9,440 nucleotides of DNA from Tannerellaceae bacterium (lineage in GTDB: Bacteria > Bacteroidota > Bacteroidia > Bacteroidales > Tannerellaceae). Position 1 is the stretch's first letter, and each line of letters begins with the position of its first letter. The position numbers were made by a program, and so were the translations under genes. Location: the NCBI GenBank assembly GCA_031267205.1, contig JAIRZN010000136.1:1-9440 (forward strand), read 5' to 3'. Shown piece by piece: positions 1 to 7,541 of this stretch. The notes under the pieces were generated by a model that saw only the letters and a list, made by a program, of their open reading frames with translations, had not been told where the DNA came from and did no database searches.

Positions 1-3000
1 TGCGAACGTATTTTTGGTCCGATTAAGGATTACGAATGTCATTGCGGAAAATATAAACGCATACGTTATAAGGGAATCTTTTGCGATCGTTGCGGCGTGG
101 AAGTTACAGAGAAAAAAGTGCGACGTGAGCGTATGGGACACATACACTTGGTTGTCCCGGTAGCTCATATCTGGTACTTTCGTTCTTTACCTAACAAAAT
201 CGGCTATTTATTAGGCATTCCAACTAAGAAACTCGACTCTATCATTTATTATGAGCGCTACGTCGTTATACAGCCGGGTTCGGTGGATTCTATTGAAGAA
301 TTAGACCTGCTCTCGGAAGAAGAATATCTGCAAATTGTAGACAGCTTGCCAAAAGAAAATCAGTTGTTGGATGATACAGACCCGAATAAGTTTATTGCCA
401 AGATCGGCGCAGAAGGCGTTTACGACTTATTGGCGCGCTTAGACTTAGACTCGCTTTCTTACACCCTGCGTCACAGAGCTGAATCCGACAGTTCGCAGCA
501 AAGGAAAAATGAGGCGCTGAAACGCCTTCAGGTGGTTGAATCGTTCCGCGCTTCCAGAGATCGCAGCAACAGGCCGAACAGACCGGAATGGATGATTGTG
601 AAAGTAGTCCCGGTTATACCCCCCGAATTGCGCCCGTTAGTACCGCTCGACGGAGGTCGCTTTGCCACTTCCGACTTGAACGACCTTTATCGTCGTGTAA
701 TTATACGTAATAATCGCTTAAAGAGACTGATTGACATTAAGGCGCCTGAAGTGATTCTGCGCAATGAAAAACGTATGCTTCAGGAGGCGGTAGACTCGCT
801 GTTTGATAACTCACGTAAATCAAGTGCGGTAAAGACTGATGCCAACCGTCCATTGAAATCACTTTCCGACAGTTTGAAGGGCAAGCAGGGACGCTTCCGT
901 CAAAACCTGTTGGGGAAACGTGTAGACTATTCAGCCCGTTCGGTGATTGTGGTAGGCCCTGAATTGAAGATGCACGAATGTGGTATTCCTAAGAATATGG
1001 CCGCCGAATTATACAAGCCGTTCATCATTCGAAAACTTATCGAACGCGGTATCGTGAAGACGGTTAAGTCGGCTAAAAAGATTGTCGACCGCAAGGAACC
1101 GGTAGTCTGGGACATCCTGGAATATGTGATGAAAGGGCATCCTGTGTTGCTGAACCGCGCCCCGACATTACACCGTTTGGGTATTCAAGCGTTCCAGCCG
1201 AAACTGATAGAAGGAAAGGCCATACAATTGCATCCGCTTTCATGTACGGCATTTAACGCCGATTTCGACGGCGACCAGATGGCTGTTCACCTCCCGCTTG
1301 GGAATGAGGCTGTCCTGGAAGCGCAAATGTTGATGCTGGCTTCTCACAATATATTGAATCCGGCAAATGGCGCCCCGATTACTGTGCCTTCACAAGATAT
1401 GGTGCTTGGACTCTATTACATAACGAAACTGCGTCCGGGCGCTAAAGGAGAAGGACTGGTTTTTTATGGCGTTGAAGAGGCTACCGTCGCTTACAATGAA
1501 GGAAAAGTAGACATTCACGCTCCGGTAAAGGTTTATATGGAAAGCGTAACGGAAGACGGAAAGACGGAGAACAAGATGATAGAAACATCGGTAGGCCGCG
1601 TGATGGTAAACGAATTTGTGCCCAAAGAAGTAGGATTCGTGAATGAAGTGCTCGGAAAGAAAACGCTTCGCGATATTATCGGCTTAGTGATTAAAATATG
1701 CGGAGTTGCGCGTACAGCCCAGTTCTTGGATGATATTAAAAACTTGGGCTACCAGATGGCCTTCAAGGGAGGATTGTCATTCAATCTTTCGGATGTGCTT
1801 ATACCGGAAGAAAAGGATAAATTGGTCGAAGACGGCTATCAGGAAGTAGAGCAGATTCTGGCTAATTACAGCATGGGTTTCATTACCTTCAACGAGCGTT
1901 ACAACCAGATTATTGATACGTGGACACACGTGAACAGCCGCTTGTCTGAAATCCTGATAAAAAAACTTACGGCTGATAACGAAGGCTTCAACTCCGTATT
2001 CATGATGATGGATTCTGGGGCGCGTGGTTCTAAGGAACAGATCCGACAGCTTTCCGGCATGCGCGGATTGATGGCCAAGCCGCAAAAGAGCGGAGCCGAA
2101 GGAGGGCAAATCATTGAAAACCCGATCCTGTCGAATTTCAAGGAAGGCCTGTCGGTGCTGGAATATTTCATATCTACGCACGGCGCTCGAAAGGGGTTGG
2201 CGGATACGGCCTTGAAAACGGCTGACGCCGGATACCTGACCCGCCGTCTGGTAGACGTTTCCCACGACGTGATTATTAATGAAGAGGATTGCGGTACATT
2301 GCGCGGACTTGTCTGTATGGAACTCAAGAACAACGAGGAGGTAATCGCATCTCTGTACGAGCGTATACTCGGTCGCGTGTCGGTGCACGATATACAGCAT
2401 CCTTTGACCGGAGAATTAATCGTAGAATCCGGCGAAGAAATACGCGAAGACGCTGCAAGGAAAATACAGGAGTCTCCTATTGAAAGCGTCGAAATACGCT
2501 CGGTACTCACCTGCGAATCGAAGAAGGGCGTTTGCGCCAAATGTTACGGACGCAACCTGGCGACCGGGCAAATGGTTCAGAAAGGCGAAGTGGTCGGCGT
2601 CATTGCCGCACAGTCCATCGGAGAACCGGGCACGCAGCTTACGTTGCGCACGTTCCACGTAGGGGGTATTGCTTCAAATATCGCCACAGAGAATAGTATC
2701 ATATCCAAGTATGACGGCATCCTGGAGATTGACGAACTTCGCGCCGTGGACTCTTTGGACACCACAGTGAAGAAACACCAAGTAGTTGTAAGCCGTCTGG
2801 CCGAAATGCGTATAGTCGATCCGAATACCAAAATTGTCTTGCTGACGCACAATATACCGTACGGTTCCAAGCTTTACTTCAATCATGGAGACAAGGTAAA
2901 GAAGGGCGATATAATCATTGAATGGGACCCGTTCAATGCCGTCATCGTATCTGAAGTAGCCGGTAGAATAGAGTTTGAAAGCGTTATAGAAGGTATAACC

Positions 3001-4155
3001 TATACGGTGGAAAGCGACGAAACGACAGGCTTGAAGGAGAAGATTATAATCGAGCCTAAGGATAAGACGAAGGCTCCTGTTGTGCATATCGTGAACGATA
3101 ACGGAAGCTATCTGAAAAACTATTCCCTGCCTTTAGGCGCTCACGTAGTGAAGGAAAACGACGACTTGGTCAAGGCGGGCGAAGTGCTGGTGAAAATGCC
3201 GCGTGCAGTAGGCAAGACGGGCGACATCACCGGAGGTCTTCCGCGCGTGACAGAGCTCTTTGAAGCCCGGAACCCGTCGAATCCCGCAGTCGTGGCGGAA
3301 ATTGACGGAGAGATCGGCTTCGGCAAAATCAAACGCGGAAACCGTGAGATAACGGTAACGTCCAAATTAGGAGAGGTGAAGAAGTACATGGTGCCGCTAT
3401 CCAAACAACTCTTAGTTCAGGAAAACGACTACATACGGGCCGGTATGCCATTGTCTGACGGCGCTATAACTCCGTCTGACATCCTTGCAATTAAAGGACC
3501 TACGGCAGTGCAGGAATATATCGTCAACGAAGTCCAGGACGTCTATCGCTTGCAGGGGGTGAAAATTAACGACAAACACTTTGAAGTGATCGTTAGGCAG
3601 ATGATGCGCAAAGTGGAGGTAGTCGAACCGGGCGATACTCGTTTCCTTGAACAGCAGGTAGTAGATAAATTGGATGTGATGGACGAAAACGACCGCATCT
3701 GGGGAAAGAAAGTTGTGAAAGACAGCGGAGATTCCCAGACATTGCAGGCCGGACAAATTATCACCGCACGCAAACTCAGGGACGAGAACAGTATGTTGAA
3801 ACGCCGTGACTTGAAATTAGTAGAAGTCCGCGACGCAATTCCCGCTACCGCGAACCAGATACTGCAAGGCATAACACGCGCGGCATTGCAAACCAACAGC
3901 TTTATGTCGGCAGCCTCTTTCCAGGAAACGACTAAAGTGTTGAACGAAGCAGCCATCAACGGTAAAGTCGACCGTCTTGAAGGCTTGAAAGAAAACGTTA
4001 TCTGCGGCCATCTGATACCCGCGGGCACAGGCCAGCGTGACTATGACAAGTTAATTGTCGGTACCAAGGACGAATTTGACCGCATTTACGCCAACCGTAA
4101 AAATGTAGGAGAACTTAATATGATGGATAAGGTGGTCGATAAGAACAAAGAGTAA
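1..4155 (+). CDS. rpoC: DNA-directed RNA polymerase subunit beta' (5'-truncated by window edge)
   Basis: This is the largest subunit of core RNA polymerase, which forms the active centre with beta. The frame is open from base 1, and the first codon aligns with about residue 58 of E. coli beta', so roughly 45-60 N-terminal residues lie upstream; the internal GTG at 97 is not a real start. The N-terminal zinc site is Cys 13, 15, 28 and 31 (window numbering). The catalytic NADFDGDQM motif is at residues 419-427, with Mg-binding Asp 421, 423 and 425. The second zinc site is Cys 764, 838, 845 and 848. The trigger loop begins near GEPGTQLTLRTFH (874-886). The 1384 residues seen here fit a full length of about 1430, usual for Bacteroidales and including their extra segments. 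A short NRPNRP duplication lies in the segment before PEWMIVKV. rpoB should lie just upstream. The identification is certain. Confidence 0.99.
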   Translation, partial: CERIFGPIKDYECHCGKYKRIRYKGIFCDRCGVEVTEKKVRRERMGHIHLVVPVAHIWYFRSLPNKIGYLLGIPTKKLDSIIYYERYVVIQPGSVDSIEELDLLSEEEYLQIVDSLPKENQLLDDTDPNKFIAKIGAEGVYDLLARLDLDSLSYTLRHRAESDSSQQRKNEALKRLQVVESFRASRDRSNRPNRPEWMIVKVVPVIPPELRPLVPLDGGRFATSDLNDLYRRVIIRNNRLKRLIDIKAPEVILRNEKRMLQEAVDSLFDNSRKSSAVKTDANRPLKSLSDSLKGKQGRFRQNLLGKRVDYSARSVIVVGPELKMHECGIPKNMAAELYKPFIIRKLIERGIVKTVKSAKKIVDRKEPVVWDILEYVMKGHPVLLNRAPTLHRLGIQAFQPKLIEGKAIQLHPLSCTAFNADFDGDQMAVHLPLGNEAVLEAQMLMLASHNILNPANGAPITVPSQDMVLGLYYITKLRPGAKGEGLVFYGVEEATVAYNEGKVDIHAPVKVYMESVTEDGKTENKMIETSVGRVMVNEFVPKEVGFVNEVLGKKTLRDIIGLVIKICGVARTAQFLDDIKNLGYQMAFKGGLSFNLSDVLIPEEKDKLVEDGYQEVEQILANYSMGFITFNERYNQIIDTWTHVNSRLSEILIKKLTADNEGFNSVFMMMDSGARGSKEQIRQLSGMRGLMAKPQKSGAEGGQIIENPILSNFKEGLSVLEYFISTHGARKGLADTALKTADAGYLTRRLVDVSHDVIINEEDCGTLRGLVCMELKNNEEVIASLYERILGRVSVHDIQHPLTGELIVESGEEIREDAARKIQESPIESVEIRSVLTCESKKGVCAKCYGRNLATGQMVQKGEVVGVIAAQSIGEPGTQLTLRTFHVGGIASNIATENSIISKYDGILEIDELRAVDSLDTTVKKHQVVVSRLAEMRIVDPNTKIVLLTHNIPYGSKLYFNHGDKVKKGDIIIEWDPFNAVIVSEVAGRIEFESVIEGITYTVESDETTGLKEKIIIEPKDKTKAPVVHIVNDNGSYLKNYSLPLGAHVVKENDDLVKAGEVLVKMPRAVGKTGDITGGLPRVTELFEARNPSNPAVVAEIDGEIGFGKIKRGNREITVTSKLGEVKKYMVPLSKQLLVQENDYIRAGMPLSDGAITPSDILAIKGPTAVQEYIVNEVQDVYRLQGVKINDKHFEVIVRQMMRKVEVVEPGDTRFLEQQVVDKLDVMDENDRIWGKKVVKDSGDSQTLQAGQIITARKLRDENSMLKRRDLKLVEVRDAIPATANQILQGITRAALQTNSFMSAASFQETTKVLNEAAINGKVDRLEGLKENVICGHLIPAGTGQRDYDKLIVGTKDEFDRIYANRKNVGELNMMDKVVDKNKE

Positions 4156-4182
4156 CGAAAATCGCCCCCTCCCGCCGAAAAT

Positions 4183-4224
4183 CGCTCCCGTCCGTAAAAA
4201 ATACAGGGCGGGAGCGTTTTTTTT
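4183..4224 (+). terminator. Rho-independent terminator of rpoC
   Basis: An 11-bp stem pairs 4183-4193 with 4206-4216 (core CGCTCCCG/CGGGAGCG, one G-T wobble), with a 12-nt loop, and runs straight into eight T. It starts 28 bases after the rpoC stop codon, so it should end the rpoBC transcript and separate it from the AraC gene. Confidence 0.9.
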
Positions 4225-4252
4225 GTTTCTATCCGCTCTTACACTATATTTG
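4222..4252 (+). promoter_or_regulatory. Bacteroidota-type promoter of the AraC-family gene
   Basis: TTTG at 4222-4225 and TATATTTG at 4245-4252 match the Bacteroidota primary-sigma consensus (TTTG, 19-21 nt, TAnnTTTG) with 19 nt between them. Transcription would start near 4258, giving a leader of about 15 nt before the ATG at 4274. The -33 element overlaps the T-tract of the rpoC terminator, so the two units are packed back to back. This is inferred from consensus only. Confidence 0.65.
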
Positions 4253-4273
4253 TGAAAGTAAATACATAATGTT

Positions 4274-5158
4274 ATGGACAATAAGATAGATGTATTAAAA
4301 GAATTGACATTACTATCGGCTGAAGATTGCTTTTTAATAACGCAACGAATAAAGAACAGCTTCACGTATCCGCTCCATATTCACACGGAGTTCGAACTGA
4401 ACTATCTGGAAAATGCGAACGGCGCAATTAGAATCGTTGAAGACTCCATGGAGGAAATAAGCGATTTGGACCTTATACTCGTTGCCGGCGGAACAAGCCA
4501 TGCTTACTCCAACCACAAATGCAAGTTTGAAGACACGACAGAGATAACGATACAATTCTCCCGCTCGATGTTCGACAGTTTGATAAACAAACGGCATTTC
4601 AAGACCATAAAGACGATGTTTGAGAACGCAGCGCACGGTTTGCTCTTCAGCCGGCAGACGATTATAGATGTACGTCCAAAGCTGAAGATGATCTCCGGCG
4701 ACGTTCCCGACTCATTCCGTAACTTCCTCCTCTTGGTGGAGATACTGAAAAACCTCTCAATCGACGGGGCCGCCAGGAGGCTGAACTCCTCCGACAAGAT
4801 AAAGAATTTCAGCCATCTCGATAGCGACCGCTTAGAGAAAATCATGCTCTTTATGCACGAAAACTATCACCGCCAGGTTACGTTAACGCACGTAGCCAAC
4901 TTAATAAATACGAGCGATTCCTCACTCACGCGCTTCCTGAAGAAGTGGACAGGGAAAACCTTCATCGACAACCTGAACGACATCCGTATATCGGGGGCGG
5001 CCTGCCGCTTAGTCGACACCAGCGACTCCATTGCCGAAATATGCTATAAATGTGGCTACAACAACCTGTCGAATTTCAACCGGGCATTCAGGAAAAGGAA
5101 AGGACTAACCCCTACGGAATACAGGGAAAAGTGCGCCCGTAGCCGTTTTATGGTCTGA
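4274..5158 (+). CDS. AraC-family transcriptional regulator
   Basis: The product is a 294-residue DNA-binding regulator. The N-terminal part looks like a small cupin-type sensor: H35-x-H37-x3-E41 followed by a beta-rich stretch and VAGGTSHAY, as in AraC proteins that bind a small ligand. The C-terminal ~100 residues (about 187-287) are the double helix-turn-helix of the AraC/XylS family: the first HTH spans about 202-227, and the second about 252-280 with the signature pattern IAEICYKCGYNNLSNFNRAF...GLTPTEYR. The ATG at 4274 is chosen because a phylum-consensus promoter ends about 20 bases upstream and the frame has no better start. It is cut off from rpoC by a terminator and from the next gene by 275 bases, so it is probably monocistronic. 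No metabolic or transport gene lies beside it, so ligand and targets are unknown. The family call is secure; the ligand domain is inferred from pattern. Confidence 0.93.
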   Translation: MDNKIDVLKELTLLSAEDCFLITQRIKNSFTYPLHIHTEFELNYLENANGAIRIVEDSMEEISDLDLILVAGGTSHAYSNHKCKFEDTTEITIQFSRSMFDSLINKRHFKTIKTMFENAAHGLLFSRQTIIDVRPKLKMISGDVPDSFRNFLLLVEILKNLSIDGAARRLNSSDKIKNFSHLDSDRLEKIMLFMHENYHRQVTLTHVANLINTSDSSLTRFLKKWTGKTFIDNLNDIRISGAACRLVDTSDSIAEICYKCGYNNLSNFNRAFRKRKGLTPTEYREKCARSRFMV

Positions 5159-5229
5159 AATCCATTTAAAGCCGCACCGAATCTCCTGCGCGTGTTGACG
5201 AAATAATATCACTTATTGATAAAAAAGTA

Positions 5230-5261
5230 TTTGGTGGCGTTTTATAAAGTTTTTAGATTTG
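5230..5261 (+). promoter_or_regulatory. Promoter of the DUF3467-delta' unit
   Basis: TTTG (5230-5233), a 20-nt spacer and TAGATTTG (5254-5261) give a full match to the Bacteroidota promoter consensus. A start near 5267 would give a leader of about 165 nt before the DUF3467 ATG at 5434. The rest of the 275-base gap after the AraC gene (5159-5433) holds the leader hairpin listed separately. I see no terminator for the AraC gene in it and no ORF with coding character. Confidence 0.65.
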
Positions 5262-5334
5262 CACGTGTTTATATAAGCATAATCATAAGATATTTTACAT
5301 TGGTCTAAAGAATTGAGAATTAAAAACACAACTG

Positions 5335-5366
5335 GGAGACGGTTGCCTGCGAAGGTAGCCGTTTCT
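5335..5366 (+). promoter_or_regulatory. Leader hairpin with GNRA tetraloop upstream of DUF3467 gene
   Basis: Bases 5335-5348 pair with 5353-5366 in a 14-bp stem (four G-T wobbles) closed by a GCGA tetraloop, a GNRA-type loop common in structured RNAs. It sits about 70 nt into the predicted leader and about 70 nt before the start codon. No T-run follows, so it is not an ordinary terminator. It may be a cis-regulatory leader structure, part of a small RNA, or a stabilising hairpin. No known riboswitch class is recognised. Confidence 0.45.
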
Positions 5367-5433
5367 GTTATAATTAACCGATTTATTGCGTACATTTACC
5401 GGCGATATTTTAAATCATTTAAAAACATTACAT

Positions 5434-5745
5434 ATGGAAGCGAGCAAAAGTAATTCCGGCGCCGAAATACAGGTGGAACTCTCGGAAGAAATAGCGCAAG
5501 GTACATACTCCAACCTGGCGATAATAGCACATTCTTCGTTCGAGTTTATAATAGACTTCATACGCATGGTACCCGGAGTGCCTAAAGCAAAGGTGAAAAG
5601 CCGAATCATACTCACCCCCGACAGCGCCAAGCGACTACTCTACGCCCTGGAAGACAATATCCGCAAATTTGAAGAACAGCAAGGGAAGATAGATAACTAC
5701 AACAACATCATCCCGCCGCTCGGAGGAATAAAAGGAGAAGCCTGA
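5434..5745 (+). CDS. DUF3467 domain-containing protein
   Basis: This is a 103-residue protein of unknown function from a family common in Bacteroidota. The family signature is clear: ELSEEIAQGTYSNLAIIAHS near residues 16-35, then a hydrophobic segment ending in FIIDF, then PGVPKAKVKSRIILTP (about 47-62) and an AKRLL...ALEDNI helix; the tail is Pro/Gly-rich and ends in GEA. There is no signal peptide or membrane segment, so it should be cytoplasmic. The frame extends upstream to an ATG at 5386, but the start at 5434 is preferred: family members begin only a few residues before the ELSEE motif, and the upstream 16 codons look like AT-rich leader. It lies six bases ahead of the delta' gene and is probably co-transcribed with it. 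Family membership is secure; the biochemical role is not known to me. Confidence 0.9.
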   Translation: MEASKSNSGAEIQVELSEEIAQGTYSNLAIIAHSSFEFIIDFIRMVPGVPKAKVKSRIILTPDSAKRLLYALEDNIRKFEEQQGKIDNYNNIIPPLGGIKGEA

Positions 5746-5751
5746 CCACAT

Positions 5752-6876
5752 ATGTACTTCAAAGACGTAATCGGACAGGAAAGTATTAAGCGGCGACTGA
5801 TAGAGACGGCGCAGAGAAATGTTATCCCTCACGCACAACTGTTTTATGAACAGGGTGGGGCAGGGGCCTTCCCCTTAGCCTTAGCCTACGCACGCTACCT
5901 GAACTGCAAGGACCGCTCCGCAACGGACGCCTGCGGGCATTGCCCATCCTGTTTGAAATATAACGAGCTGGCGCACCCTGACTTGCACTTCGTCTTCCCC
6001 ATGGTGAAAAACGATAAGAAAAAAAAAGAAAGCTGCGACGACTACCTCCCCGAATGGCGCTCAATGCTGAAAAAACAAACCTACTTCAACCTCAGCCACT
6101 GGATAGAATGCATAGAAGTAGGCAATTCGCAGGCAATCATTTACTCAAAAGAGAGCGAAGAAATAATGCGCAAGCTCAACCGGCGCATCTATGAGGCCGA
6201 CTACCGCATACTCCTCGTCTGGCTGCCCGAAAAACTACACCCCGACTGCGCCAACAAACTGCTCAAAATTATAGAAGAACCGCCCGCAAACACCGTCATA
6301 CTCATGGTCTCGGAAGCGCCGGACTTAGTGCTCGGCACAATACAGTCGCGAGCGCAACGCCTCAACATACGCGCCATACAGACCGAAGACATAGTAAATG
6401 TCCTCGTCCGCCAGGAAGGACTGGAACCGGAACCGGCCGCCCACGTCGCCCGCCTGTCCGGTGGGAGCTACATCAAAGCGTTGGAAATAATCAGCGTAAA
6501 CGAAGAAAACGCATTCTTCCTCGAATGCTTCAAAGGAATCATGCGCAACTCATGGGCGAGAAATGTAAAGGCCATGAAAGCCGCAGCCGACCAACTCGCA
6601 GGAATCGGGCGGGAACGACAAAAAAACTTCCTCGCATACTGCCAATACCTTATCCGCGAAAACTTCATGTACCGCTTCCAATCGCCCGAACTCAACTACA
6701 TGAACAACACGGAAGCCGGCTTCGCCCTCAAATTCTCCACCTACGTAAACGAACGCAACGTATTCGAATTAGTAGACACCCTGACCAAAGCCGAACAACA
6801 CATCAGTCAGAACGTGAACGCAAAGATGGTCTTCTTTGACCTCTCTTTGCGCATCACAGTCCTGATCCGGCGTTAA
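5752..6876 (+). CDS. holB: DNA polymerase III clamp-loader subunit delta'
   Basis: This is the delta' subunit of the clamp loader, an AAA+ protein that helps load the beta sliding clamp for replication; 374 residues, in the usual range. It opens with FKDVIGQESIKRRL and HAQLF (27-31), typical of the DnaX/delta' family. The P-loop position (about 33-41) reads EQGGAGAFP and lacks the GK-T/S of a working Walker A, as expected for delta', which does not hydrolyse ATP. Four zinc-ligand cysteines are present: 52, 61, 64 and 67 (C-x8-C-G-H-C-P-S-C). NKLLKIIEEPP (168-178) and the arginine-finger motif SRAQ (199-202, E. coli SRCQ) follow. A Lys-rich insertion (KNDKKKKE, 86-93) is coded by a run of nine A at 6019-6027. 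The gene probably forms an operon with the DUF3467 gene and meets the sigma-factor gene tail to tail, 17 bases apart, with no clear terminator between. Confidence 0.95.
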   Translation: MYFKDVIGQESIKRRLIETAQRNVIPHAQLFYEQGGAGAFPLALAYARYLNCKDRSATDACGHCPSCLKYNELAHPDLHFVFPMVKNDKKKKESCDDYLPEWRSMLKKQTYFNLSHWIECIEVGNSQAIIYSKESEEIMRKLNRRIYEADYRILLVWLPEKLHPDCANKLLKIIEEPPANTVILMVSEAPDLVLGTIQSRAQRLNIRAIQTEDIVNVLVRQEGLEPEPAAHVARLSGGSYIKALEIISVNEENAFFLECFKGIMRNSWARNVKAMKAAADQLAGIGRERQKNFLAYCQYLIRENFMYRFQSPELNYMNNTEAGFALKFSTYVNERNVFELVDTLTKAEQHISQNVNAKMVFFDLSLRITVLIRR

Positions 6877-6893
6877 GTCCGAGGGAGAGGCTC

Positions 6894-7400
6894 TCAGATG
6901 GAATATTCGCCCAACTCCTTTTGTAATTCGCGGCGCGCAAAGAAAATGCGACTCTTAACCGTCCCCAAAGGTATATGGAGACTCTCGGCTATTTCCGCGT
7001 ATTTGTAACCGCTAAGATGCATGGATAAAGGGATTTTAAGATCGTCGCCCAACCTGTTGATGGCGTCCGCCAGCTCCTGTAACTGGAAAAAATACTCGCT
7101 GGTTTCGAGGCCGAACTCGTCGACAACATCCAAACCGTCAAAGTCGGGAATCTGCTCCATTAACACATGAGAACGAACTATCTTATGATAGTTGTTGATG
7201 AAAATGTTGCGCATCACGGTTAACACCCAACCCTTGAAATTTGAATTGTCGACAAACTTATCCTTGTTGTCAAGTACCTTCAGTACCGTCTCTTGCATTA
7301 AATCTTCGGCATCATGATGATTAGAAGTGAGCATTAATGCAAAATTCCTCATGTTTTCTTGTATGCTCAACAAATTATTCTGAAATTGCAATGCGTTCAT
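6894..7400 (-). CDS. ECF-type RNA polymerase sigma factor (sigma-70 family)
   Basis: The product is a 168-residue sigma factor with only the two ECF domains. Region 2 lies at about residues 13-80, with DAEDLMQETVLKVL (30-43) and FKGWVLTVMRNIFINNY, typical of the helices that melt and read the -10 element. Region 4 lies at about 105-160, with GYKYAEIAESLHIPLGTVKSRIFFAR as its helix-turn-helix. It resembles a sigma factor widespread in Bacteroides. The ATG at 7400 is preferred over the in-frame ATG at 7421 because relatives begin with MN..FQN close to region 2. No anti-sigma gene lies beside it; the neighbours are delta' (convergent) and nfeD (divergent, 141 bases between starts). Target genes are unknown. 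The family call is secure. Confidence 0.93.
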   Translation of the reverse strand: MNALQFQNNLLSIQENMRNFALMLTSNHHDAEDLMQETVLKVLDNKDKFVDNSNFKGWVLTVMRNIFINNYHKIVRSHVLMEQIPDFDGLDVVDEFGLETSEYFFQLQELADAINRLGDDLKIPLSMHLSGYKYAEIAESLHIPLGTVKSRIFFARRELQKELGEYSI

Positions 7401-7462
7401 ATCAGTTCTTTTCACGTACATTAATAATTGAGTTTTTTTCCTTTAAAAATCGAATTGCGGGC

Positions 7463-7494
7463 GAAATATACTGATAAAATTGTAAACAGAGAAA
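7463..7494 (-). promoter_or_regulatory. Possible promoter of the sigma-factor gene
   Basis: On the minus strand TATATTTC (7470-7463) matches seven of eight positions of TAnnTTTG, and 20 nt upstream is TTTC (7494-7491) in place of TTTG. The predicted leader is about 55 nt. The match is imperfect. I found no good promoter for nfeD on the plus strand of the same 141-base gap. Confidence 0.35.
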
Positions 7495-7541
7495 CTTTTG
7501 AATAATATTTAATACAACAAACAAGTAATTTTAGGTAAGAT

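Noticed and set aside
1777..2540. Two long minus-strand open frames (207 and 213 codons) under rpoC
   Set aside because: They lie opposite highly conserved RpoC sequence, show no domain, and have no promoter or leader; they are codon-usage shadows.
97..4155. rpoC starting at the GTG at 97
   Set aside because: The frame is open to base 1 and residues before the GTG are conserved beta' sequence, including all four cysteines of the first zinc site, so the true start lies outside the window.
5207..5226. Terminator for the AraC gene at TATCA-CTTAT-TGATA
   Set aside because: The stem is only five A/T-rich pairs and is followed by A, not T, on the plus strand.
5386..5433. N-terminal extension of the DUF3467 protein from the ATG at 5386
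   Set aside because: The 16 extra codons do not resemble the family's start and have AT-rich leader composition; the ATG at 5434 fits homologue length.
7401..7421. Seven-codon longer start for the sigma factor
   Set aside because: It is possible but less likely: relatives begin at the MN..FQN position, and the extension adds nothing conserved.
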